Positions 49,437 to 59,404 of a DNA stretch of 64,000 nucleotides are shown one piece after another. The position numbers and the translations under genes were made by a program. Source of the stretch: Aquanectria penicillioides (Eukaryota > Ascomycota > Sordariomycetes > Hypocreales > Nectriaceae); contig PYIU01000003.1 in NCBI GenBank assembly GCA_003415625.1, forward strand, positions 2,976,001-3,040,000, in the 5' to 3' direction. The stretch's first letter is position 1. Each line of letters starts with the position of its first letter. The notes beneath the pieces are model-generated. The model ran no database searches. It saw only the letters and a program-made list of their open reading frames with translations, and was not told the DNA's origin.

Positions 49437-49975
49437 TTGATGGATAATGAATCGTACACCCCCCCCCCCTTTTTTTCTTTTTTTTTCTTCTTCTTCTTGT
49501 TCCATCGCCCTACATACAGCCAGGGGCCCTTTTTAGACATTTTTATCACACCAAGCACGACACAGTCACGAAGCAATGAGATATGAGACACGAAGATTGA
49601 GCACGTATGAACCTCGCTGGTATTACACCACATGGGTAATAAACTACGTCTCTCCAACACCACCCAACTCGCTCCACTACCTATCCCCCCACCGCGAGGT
49701 CGCTTCCTGCATCTAGCCACCAAATCCTATGCTCGGCGTACATCTGACCTCGCATGGCAACCAAACAACATTGGTCCGACGCCAGGACACACAGTCTAGG
49801 CATCGCTTAGGCACCAAAGAGGGTAAAAAAGTATAAAAACTTCAATCCATGGTATTCGCTCAACGCCATTTCCCAAAGTCGACATGATAATAGAAAAAAA
49901 AAATATAAAGAGCCAGACTACTGACTCATCCGGCAACACTCGTGACAATAGATAATTCAAAACTCTGGCGAGTCA
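49437..49975. other. Intergenic between convergent genes
   Basis: Holds a C9 run next to a T-rich/CTT tract (about 49458-49499) and the 3' ends of both flanking genes. No gene seen. Confidence 0.6.
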
Positions 49976-51621
49976 TCATGGAGCATTACCCACAACAAGG
50001 ATCAAAAGCATGCCGTTGAGAATGCATGCTGCCAAAAATGAACCCCAGACCATGAGCCTATATGGAAGAGGCAGTGGATCGTGTCTGTACATTGTCATGC
50101 CTAGCGCACTACACGCGGAAAATAAGCTGGCAACAACGCCGACTGTGACCCCCGCGTCAACTTCGGCCCGGAGCCTATGCTTGCCGGTAAAGATGAGGAC
50201 ACCCGCGACAGTTAGGAGAATAAAGGAAGCAATGAAGCAACCAACGGTGCCCCAGAAGAAGACATTCTCACGATATCGAAATGCCATTTGCTGATTTACA
50301 CTGGGGAGAGCATAGTGGGTAGCGTAGCCGGCAGTGGGATATCCATCAGAACTAGCGTACCCCCCTCTTCATCGGATTCGCTATTGTTGAAACTGGTCGA
50401 TGAATAGTCGCGGGGTAGGTCGTTCGCGGCGAGGAGAGGCTGTTGCTCTGGATGTTTGTTGAGCTTGAGCCAAATCTTGGCCTTCTCGAAGGGAACCCTG
50501 AAGAAACCCTGTATATATTCTAGACCGGGGAAGATAGTATCATCCTCGGGGTTAATATAAATAGCATATGCATCGTCTGCTCCGCATTCGCTTCCATCGT
50601 CGTACTCATTCCAATATTTGATTGGTGCTTCCATTCGCGGTGGGGGCAAGATCTCGAACTGCTGGGGTTGTGGTCGAGATATGAGGCCGCGAGCACCGAC
50701 AGTGGTAGAGTTGTAAGACTGTGACAAGGAGTGTTGCGGGAGAGACTGTGGTACGGACTCTGGTGAGCTAGGCTCGCTGAGAACAGGCGCAGAAGAGCGT
50801 AAGGTGCATGTAATTTCGTCGTACTGTTCCTGGAGGGTAGAGAAGTCACGGCGAGTAAAGCTCTTAGGATCAGAGAGAATGTTCTCGTTAAACCGAGAGG
50901 TTAAGGTTATCGAGCCGGTCCATTTCTAGACGAGGATTAGAGTCGTGCAGATGATAAAGACAGCTTTGGAAGAATCGTACCTTGTATTTCTTGAGGATTT
51001 TACGGAAGGCGATAACCTGAACATTGGTAAAACGAGAGAGGGCTTGGATATCCCCACCGCATCGGACCAATTCCCGCTCATACTTTGCGAATCTCCTCTG
51101 ATACTTGATGGCATCATCTGGTGTCATTTGGTCCTGGGGCTTGCGGATCCAACGGTAGATGCTCTTCGAGAGATGATCTGGGGGTGTTTGTGAGCGTGAG
51201 AATTCCATCAGATTGCGTGCGCAGCACCATCACGTGCAGAGAACTGAGGGAGCGTACCTAACCGCCGTGAGATCTCGTCGGCCTTGCTAGACACGAAAAG
51301 ATGAAGTCTCTCGTGTTGATTGGCGAGCTCCAGGTAAAGCCCATCCTCGAATTTGGTCAAGGCTTCGTCTTGGTGTCCCGGAATGGCCATGGCCATAGCC
51401 TGGTCACGGGTAGTGTGGACCTTGATCTCATGCTTGAGTGAGTTGTAGTCGAGGTTGTCTGCGAGACAGGAAGGGGTCAGCAGGGAGCTAAGAATAAAAG
51501 AGTACGTCATTCAAAGCCCGGGGTTTGGGAGAGGCAATTGAGTCAATTGACAGGTAGGGTTTGACCTACGGAGACTCCATTCCGGAACGGACTCTCTTTC
51601 GAGTTGTTCACCGAATTTCAT
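49976..51621 (-). CDS. SPX-domain membrane protein, 4 exons, one apparent 1-nt deletion, about 466 aa if corrected
   Basis: Likely an inositol-pyrophosphate/phosphate sensor in a vacuolar or other endomembrane; location and partners are inferred. I join complement(49976..50925, 50981..51177, 51258..51458, 51570..51621). Exon 1 is 52 nt and supplies the SPX start MKFGEQLERESVPEW. The SPX domain (about residues 1-155) shows the expected basic signature: NLDYNSLKHEIK, RRFAKYERELVRCG and AFRKILKKYKKWTG. A Ser/Pro linker and PIKYWNEYDDGSECG follow. The C-terminus has three hydrophobic segments near residues 373-396, 406-430 and 441-463. There is no polyphosphate-polymerase (VTC) catalytic domain, so it is not a VTC2-4 orthologue. 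A single lost base in the C6 run at 50360-50365 (G on the coding strand) would explain the break; adding one gives exactly 467 codons. Confidence 0.87.
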
Positions 51622-52225
51622 ACTTCGAAATATATGTGCCGAAGGGCGACGGCCAATTGGCAAAGAAAAAGCAGAATAACAAAATCGAGGGCGACAAACA
51701 CACTCACGAAAAAAAAAAAAAAAAAGGAAAAAAAAAAAAAGAAGAAAAAAGAGTCCTGTTGGCGTTTGGATAAAGTGAGGAGTCTTCAGCTCCTAGGATC
51801 TCCCTCGAGCTCCTGGTAATCCCCCCGTTCGGAAGGAGGACCAACGGGACGGCCGGTGAAGAGGATTGAGGGAGCGCGGGAAGGACAGGAGCGGCCGAGG
51901 AGAGGCTGTTGCCCGAGAGCAGGACAGGAGGGTTCGGCGCAAGTGGCTGGGACCAGCTGGGTAATAAGGCATGTGAGCTCGAGACACACGGCGCAAGACA
52001 CAAAACAAAGCCAAAGTCAGATCGCAAGCCCAATACAAAGCACGAGCCACAGGCCAGACTGAGCACGCGCGCAACTATAACGGGGAGAAGGAAGGCACGA
52101 GCAATTCGACTGGGGAATGACGTACTCAGAAACGAGACACAGACCGCGCACAGCGTGTGTGCGTGTCGCAACGCAGGAGTCAGCCAGCAGCCAGCGAACA
52201 GCGGAGACCGAAACCGGGAGCAAGG

Positions 52226-52231
52226 GCACGT
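52226..52231. promoter_or_regulatory. CACGTG motif about 600 bp upstream of the SPX gene
   Basis: A palindromic E-box identical to the core recognised by Pho4/NUC-1-type bHLH regulators of phosphate genes. Its position suits a promoter, but several other CACGTG sites occur in this window, so the support is weak. Confidence 0.25.
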
Positions 52232-53243
52232 GCGGCTGGGCGCGCGTCAGAGGCAAAGCACTGGTTGGGCGCGCGGGCGATTCGAGTGAATTGGAGGGAT
52301 CACTCGCAGAGTAGCGTCCGTCACCGGCGGTTACCGGTGACTCGCAAAAAATGCGAAGATGCAATCCGGGCCGGATCCAACGCCAATTGCAGCAGCAATG
52401 GGGGCGCAAAAGTGGTTTGCAACAATGAATTTTCTCCTTCGCAGGCGATGGTATCAGCAGCAACCAGCTGGGGCAATTGTCGGAGCGGCGTAGTGTCTTG
52501 AGTGGAGTTCTTGGCGGCCTGCCTGGGCTGGAGGGACCTGACAGAAGGATTGGGATTGGAGACGACAGAGGACCAGAGACCGGGAGCCAGGCGAGGGGGT
52601 CACCAGCAGCAATAAGAACCGGAATTGATGATATCCCAGGAGAATTACCGTCAAGATTATCAGATGGCAAGCGGCTATGGGCAGCGAAGAAACTGTGGGT
52701 TCCAAGCAGCCAAGTCTAGGATTTCAGAGTTTGGAGATCTGGGAAAGAGGGAGAGGTGAGACAGGGCCGTTCCCAGGCACTTATATCATCACTCACAAGC
52801 TCCAGTCATCCCCAAGCCAGCCAGCCCCAAGGGCCCGAAGATGGCCCCAAGCAGCAGCGAGAAGCACCCACTTGGTAACCTCACTATCTTATCCCAATCG
52901 AACCAATTGCACTCCCCACAAGGTCCTTTGGTTGGCCGATGGATGGGGCGGTGGCTGTGGGAGGGGTGCCCCGCCCGATGGGTTTTGGGGGCACAAAGCC
53001 AAGACCCCGGCAACCTGGCAGGGCCTGGTTCCTTGGGCTCAGCAAAGTTGCACCTTGGGACGTGCATATTTCAGCAACGTGAATCTCGGGAGTCCAACTC
53101 AGGTCCTGCCAGTCAACTGGGGTGGGGTGCACCAGCACCATCCAAATCCACGTACCCCGACTTGAGCACCTCAGGTAGTACAAGCAGCACGTGTACGTTC
53201 CCGGCGACCTGTTTTGCCTACAGGCAGGACCTTGCCCGCCGAC

Positions 53244-53275
53244 GTAGGTACCTACCTACCTAGGTATCTAGGTAC
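53244..53275. repeat. TAGGTACCTA palindrome cluster
   Basis: GTAGGTACCTAC is a perfect 12-bp palindrome, followed by CTACCTAGGTATCTAGGTACC with further self-complementarity. It resembles the motif at 44281-44300 and the one near 9858. Confidence 0.85.
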
Positions 53276-53530
53276 CTTGCACGGACACCCGCTTGGGCAA
53301 GCACCTCCATGCGACCGGTTCCTGGTTCTAGTCCTGTTTCTAGTCCTGGTTTCAGCGCTGATTTTGGCGCTGGTTCTGCTTCTGCTTCATCTCTCTCCGC
53401 GTCTGCTTCTGCTGACTTATCTGCCTTGGCTGGGTACGTGGTACACAACTTACACCATGGTTCCTCCACAAGTATTCATTGTCCTCGTCGGGAGAACCAA
53501 CCAAGAATACGGAAGGAAGGACAGAAGGAC

Positions 53531-53555
53531 GGGGGGGGGGGGGGGGGGGGGGGGG
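53531..53555. repeat. G25 homopolymer
   Basis: Twenty-five consecutive G on the plus strand. The true length is uncertain in any sequencing method. Confidence 0.9.
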
Positions 53556-56500
53556 TAAAACTAAAAGCGAAAAAAAAATTCTCCCTCGTTTTCCGCCGCC
53601 ACCGCCGCCACGGATGCATTCATATGTCTGTCCAAACGTACATTCAGCAACATATTAACCCCTCCACTCCCGTCCCGTTTCCCCTCCCCCTCGGAAAGAC
53701 AAAAAAAAAACTCCAAACACCCCAATCCTTGCTCAATGCTGCTCTGGGGCCTCGGATGTCACCTCCTGGGTCCTATAGGATCCATCCCTCCATTAACAGG
53801 GAACCCTCGGGCCCCGGCCCTGTCCTGCGGCTTGCCAAGGCACTGACAGGGCTCTGCTTTCCGCTGAGGTAACCATATGCGCCGTTCCGCCGCTCCCTGT
53901 TCGATGGTACCTTCGCTGGAACGCCGGATCTCTGGGCCATCCACTCGGCCAGCCGGACGTCCTTAGGCCGACCTAGCAGTGCCCAGTAGACACTAGACGA
54001 AGCTTTGGGTGATTGTGCTTCGTCAAAGCTCCCAGTTAAGCTTTTTAGGTCCTCAGTTCTGATGCTTCGATTCCAATCCCAAAGAGGCAATGAAAACGCC
54101 TCTTCACAAACAGTGTGAGGGGGGTTAATCGGGGAGGTGGCGTGTGGCCAGGGGGGAACCCAACGGAATCCAGAGGAACAAGACGAGATGATGAGCAAAG
54201 GACACGACGCAAGCCAAGAGGAGTCGATGGAGAAGCAGAAAAAGACCCGTGTGGGATGTGTCGATGGCGACTTTCTGCGTGCGCATATCATGCGCGTTAC
54301 GAAGCCCGGCATGTGCGTGTGGTATGTTATCTCGAAGCATGTTCCGCTACTCGACAAGACTCAATGTGGCATTATCCTGCACCAGCCGCAGAGGTGCGCC
54401 CATAGTCGTCGCTGAGCACATCATGCAAATGACGCAGGGTATCTATGTAGTTATCACCGACGAGGCCGGCCCTTATCTGCCTCCCAACGCTCCCTGACGC
54501 GCGCTATCTGCAACGCTGTGGCTGATTTACGCAACCTGGGACAGCCCGGCAGAAGCTCTGGCACTGGTCGGTCAGCGGTCAGAGCCTGTTGAGTCTGTGA
54601 CACGCCCATGACGATACCTCGTTGATACTGGGGCCCGACACCAAGAAGATCTTGGGCTAAACTACGGCTCAGTGGCCCAGATGCATGCAAGTGCCAACGC
54701 AAGCAATCTGGCAAGGAAGTATGTAGGCAAGTAATCGGTGCAGAGCGACTAGGACCGGAAGCCCGCCCAGAGTCCAGGAACAACAGCTCAAGGTGATCCG
54801 GCTGCTCCAGCAGCTTGTCCGGCACAGTGCATCCGCCACAGGGCCATGGCAGTAGGGCCAGGGTGAATCTGGACCAAAAGTGCTCCCGTCTCGGGGGCTG
54901 TGTTCCGGCTAAGCAGCGGGCCACGATCAAACTGGCGGCACAGGCGTTGTGTTACATTGGGAAGCGCTGAGGGCTCCATTCATGGGATCAGAAAAGGGAT
55001 CTCAGGAGCCTCTTGAGGCTCCATTGGACCCAGGCGACGCAGATGTAAGCGAGAGGATCCCCGAGGGACCGCAAAAGACCCAAAAAGAGACGCGAATTGC
55101 CGTAGTGCCATCCAGAACCCCAAGTCCCCAACATCCGGGCCAGCAAGCAGTTGCCCCCCATTATTTTATCCCTGTCACAACATGCTTGTGTATGGGGCCG
55201 AGCCAGCAAGGAGGAGCTCGTACCAGGGAACGGCAACAACGGAGGCAAGCCAGGCGCACGTCGGGCAGAGAGCACACGTGCTTTACTACCACGAACGTAT
55301 ACCGAGCGGTGGATACCGACCAGAACTTCGGAGGTTTTCTACCACGATTGCGACCAGTAATTCGTCCTCTGGAGGCGGAACCAAAAGTTCGTGGCAAATC
55401 ATGGGCATGTCTTGCCTGTCATTGGGGAGCTAAATGAATGCATATATCCCATTCCCGCGCTTGTGCGGCCCTTGCCCGGCTCCGTGCAGGTTTTTTGCGA
55501 CCATATCGTATCCTTCCATGGATGATGGTATGCCACCTTGCAGTGCTGCTACAGCACCGCACAGCATCCTGCGCGGTGCGGGATTGCGCCGCTGCTCATA
55601 TGAAATCCATGAAATTCCCAGGTCACATCTCCCATGTCAACATCGAGCACATGCTCGATCGACTGGCTGAGCGCCGTCGACGTCGACTCAAGGACTTGGC
55701 ACCGTCCCGCTCTTCTGCAGCCCACCAAGGCCCTGGAGTGACGGGAACCCAGGGCCAACGACCAGTCATATCGCTTTCCGCTTGCAAAATTCAACCTCGG
55801 ACCACTCACGATGTCTCCATTAGTTCCCTCCGCAGGGGAGCCCAAGGCTCAAGCGGAGTCCCCCAGCGGAGCCACCTCGATCAACTAGCCTTGCATAGAT
55901 GACTCTAAAGACCCAAGAATCGTTTATTGTCCAGCGGAACTCCAACCCCATTCGCCATAAGATCGCTCCAACTGTGCTCCATATCCGTCGCTCGCTGGCT
56001 CGCGGATCAAGGGCCAGCAAGACCCGTGCGTATATATCATTACAAAAACTGAGAGCGCAAAAAGCCATAAACCCACCTGAGTTATTGAAAGATGGCGCTG
56101 CCGCTCCACAATCCGATGCCTTGTTGACACTGCCTACGGAGTACCTAAATCCACAACAAGATTCGTCGTTGACGACGACGACGCGTCCGCTGTGCTACAC
56201 GACCATCAACCAGCATGCACTCCATTCCGGGCATTTTACCGTAACAGGCCAGACAGGCTATTGTTTTGTCGGCCACGCATCAAAAGCCGCACAGATGGCA
56301 GATGGGTCGATAGCCCCAATTGAATACAGAATACGAAATGTTTGCCGATGACCGGCCCCTCATGCCCTTTACGCCATGCTGTCTGTCCCCTCACCTCTCG
56401 CCATTGTGTTGTGTTATTTCCTGTTGCCATCACCAGCACAATCCATTTGTCATGGCTTCAACGCCCCCTCTCGCTTCAAAATGGATCTCGGTCTGGAGAA

Positions 56501-58159
56501 CTGCAAGCCCCAAACTCTGCGGCAAGGTCAGAATAGCCTAATCCGCAAATGCAATTCGGCCAACTTAAGGCCCGTTGGACGGGACTACCTCACTCTCCAC
56601 ATTGTCCTCTTTGAAGGAGGCGCTCGCCACAATCCCATCACAACTCGACCAATCCAAAGCTCATTGTTGCCCAAAGGGTCCATCCATCAACCACTCAGTC
56701 GAGCCGGTCGGGGTTCGGTCTCCGGCTGCATGGGTGTGCTGCTCGGACCCTTTGCACTCGACGCCTTACATATTCATCCGCTGCATCAATGGTCAAGGGC
56801 ACTAAACGCCCGCCGCCGTGCATCGTATCGTATCCAAGGGCCAGAACGGTCGCTAAGATACGGGCTGGGGGATAAGCCGCCATCTTAGGCAAGGAGAACA
56901 CCTCAACATGGCAGGCGATCACGTTCCCTCATGGATGGGCAGCCCGGGATCTGTCCTTGCAGGGGAAGCCGAGTTGGCACACACACGACACTCACACAAC
57001 CTTGTGCAGTGATATGTGAAACCTGCAGACGGCTCGCGAACCTCAGAGGCGCCACCCCAGCCCATATCGACATGGCCCCTTGCCGCAGCCTACGGTGATC
57101 TCTCAGCCATCGCGGTTGGTCGCGTGACCATTTGCCCTACCCTATCACAGGAATACATAGACTCGACAGGACTGTGACCCCCCTGGTCGAGGCTCAAAAT
57201 TTCTCCATTCCCAAAAGCAGCCTCTTGCATCAAGGTGCCCTCCCCGGCAGTGGGCACGCCCACCCCAAGTTATCAACCTAGCCCGTCCCGAAGACGAGAT
57301 GGTTCCGAGATGGGGGTCAAAGACCCTCACCATCACCTTTTTTTTTTCTGGTAATGTTCCCCTGCATCGGGGACGCAGAAGTGGCAGATCTGGCGCACCT
57401 TGCATGACTCAACCTGTGAATGGATGAGACACGAGACATGACACAAGGCTCCCACCAACTCTGAACAAATTCCAGCCGCTGCGCAATTTCACCCACGTAA
57501 CAAATAATAGTCCACTCGCCTTGAGATGGCTCAAATGAAAAACCCGAGGCAAGGGGGGGTCCAGAAAGTGGAAGAAAAGAAAGCACACATGCGCGCGCAC
57601 ATACGTATTCACAAGCAACCCGCGCGCACTATCTTGCTTCCAATTCCAACCCAGCCCGGGGTGGCAGTGGTGGATTCCAAACGACTTTCTTATCTTGTCT
57701 AGTTCAACCTTATCTCAACGTGTCTCAAAAGAGTCATGATAACGCTGTCTACTTACACTGCATTATCTTGAAAGATTATGCCGGCTTGGTCACAAGGCGA
57801 GGTCGAGTTTGGGGAGGGGTTTATCAGTTAGGTCGTTGTTCTCCAGTACGGATGCTCATCGACCAAAGGGGAGGGGGAAGGTGTTCATGATTCTATTCAG
57901 CCGTTATACCCATTACGATGCGGGATTAAACCGGACTTTTTGCCCATCTAAGATTGGGCCCGTCATCGATTGATGCGGTCCATGACAGCACGCGCTGACA
58001 ATACGTATCTCGCTGCCCAGTCCTGCCAGACTCTAGAATAAGGTCAATGAAATGCGACAAGAAAAAGGAGACAACAATGGCCAACTGCGGCCAACTGCGG
58101 CTAACAACGTCTTGCCAAAGCCCACCGGGGCCCGCGTTTCTTTGCCGTCGCCAGTATCC

Positions 58160-59404
58160 TCATCCCTCCCTGTGATCCACCACCTTGCTAACTTCCATAA
58201 CTCCAACAATCTCGCCCTTCTCCATAACCGCAACAACCGTGTCCGGCCCACATTCGGCTTCTTCCTCAGTCGGCGACGACTGAAAGCTCTCCAACATGGC
58301 ACGTGCCTGACGAATGCTCGTATCCGACGACAGGGCCACCATCTGATCTCGCGAAATGAAAAGGCCTGGGACATCTTCCAACCGACGGCCGAGGTCTTGT
58401 CTGTCGAGGCCCCGGATTTTGCTGGGACAGACCACTCCATCTTGCACCCGCACCCATCCTGTGGGGGAGTCGTAAGCCGCGCGGAGAAGGTCCACGCCCA
58501 AACTCTCCTCTCCGACATCAGCCACCAGCGGGATATCAGTCCACAAGACAGCGAGATCCTTGATCGTGCGAGGGCGCCTGGCCGCGGCACCGATGGCCCC
58601 TCCAGGGTGATTGCTTGCAAAGACGGCGGAGACGCTGGTATGGAGCTCCTTTGCAGCTGTGATGGCAAGTGCGTCACCAAGAGCCAGGGCTACCGTTGTC
58701 GACGTCGTCGGTGCCGATACCCCAAACGATATCTTCTCGGGCTCTGGGATGGGGGCCGGAAGCAAGATAGTATCCGGGCGATGCTTAACAAATTCGCACG
58801 TCTCGGGGCTCGTATGAGACGTGAGAAGAATAATCGGGAGCGACTTGTCTAGGTGGGGCAGCATCATGAGGAGCTCCTGCGTCTTTCCCGAGTACGTGAT
58901 GAACATGAGCGTATCATGAGGCCCGATGATACCGAGGTCCCCGTGAAGGGCTTCTGTTGGATGAAGGAAAACGGCATGGATGGCGAGGCTCTTGAACGTG
59001 GCCACCAGCTTCTGGCCAATGTGACCTGACTTTCCCACCCCTATTACAACCAGTTTACCCTTTGTGATCTCCTGTTTTGTGATGGCTTGGACCGACTTGT
59101 CAAAGCCTTCCCGAGCTAGAGGGTCCGTCTCGTATAACCTTGTGAGATTCCTGACGGCAAGCGCCTCGGTGTTCAGAACATGAATTCCGTCTCGAAGTCG
59201 TTGATCCTTTGCTTGACGCTCGGCTCGAAGTTCTCGGTCGAGGCTCAGGGGGTCTATGGGGTCGCAAAAGGCGTTTTCTGGAGGTGAGATGGATGGTGTT
59301 GGTGGGGAGGGAGGCGGGATTGCAGAGCATTGTGAAGCACCGAGTACAACGACAGCGCTAGTCTGTACCGGTCCGTGGTGACCACGCTGTGACATGCCTG
59401 CCAT
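58160..59404 (-). CDS. SIS-CBS sugar-phosphate isomerase, KpsF/GutQ/KdsD-like, 414 aa
   Basis: Resembles bacterial D-arabinose-5-phosphate isomerases, which interconvert D-ribulose 5-phosphate and D-arabinose 5-phosphate. The fungal substrate is unproven. A single exon with no frameshift. Residues 1-75 are a Pro/Ser extension and a charged helix. The SIS domain (about 85-275) contains GVGKSGHIG at 122-130, the HPTEALHGDLG segment at 148-158, the sugar-phosphate loop SGKTQE at 172-177 and SNHPGGA at 264-270. These are the conserved positions of the KdsD family, including the His in the HGDLG stretch. Residues from about 285 to the end form a CBS-pair-like region, somewhat diverged, as in KdsD. 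The start at 59404 is followed by another Met at residue 4. No targeting signal is obvious. Fungi lack the lipopolysaccharide KDO pathway, so its metabolic role here is unclear. Confidence 0.9.
   Translation of the reverse strand: MAGMSQRGHHGPVQTSAVVVLGASQCSAIPPPSPPTPSISPPENAFCDPIDPLSLDRELRAERQAKDQRLRDGIHVLNTEALAVRNLTRLYETDPLAREGFDKSVQAITKQEITKGKLVVIGVGKSGHIGQKLVATFKSLAIHAVFLHPTEALHGDLGIIGPHDTLMFITYSGKTQELLMMLPHLDKSLPIILLTSHTSPETCEFVKHRPDTILLPAPIPEPEKISFGVSAPTTSTTVALALGDALAITAAKELHTSVSAVFASNHPGGAIGAAARRPRTIKDLAVLWTDIPLVADVGEESLGVDLLRAAYDSPTGWVRVQDGVVCPSKIRGLDRQDLGRRLEDVPGLFISRDQMVALSSDTSIRQARAMLESFQSSPTEEEAECGPDTVVAVMEKGEIVGVMEVSKVVDHREG

Larger units (their letters stand above)
51622..58159. 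other. 6.5-kb intergenic region between the SPX and SIS genes
   Basis: A-rich runs (51712-51752) just upstream of the SPX start, a CACGTG at 52226-52231, a GTAGGTACCTAC palindrome (53244-53255) with further TAGGTA motifs, a degenerate CTAGTC/TCTGCT repeat (about 53330-53415) and a G25 homopolymer (53531-53555). Open frames of up to 217 codons occur on both strands but overlap one another and show no domain or splice-supported structure. Confidence 0.6.

Noticed and set aside
52017..52670. 217-codon open frame on the minus strand upstream of the SPX gene
   Set aside because: Pro/Ser/Leu-rich translation of promoter or leader DNA; no domain seen.
53773..54357. 194-codon open frame on the minus strand
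   Set aside because: Overlaps several equally long frames on the other strand with no coding consistency.
58052..58852. 266-codon open frame on the plus strand
   Set aside because: Lies opposite the intact SIS-CBS gene and has no recognisable domain.
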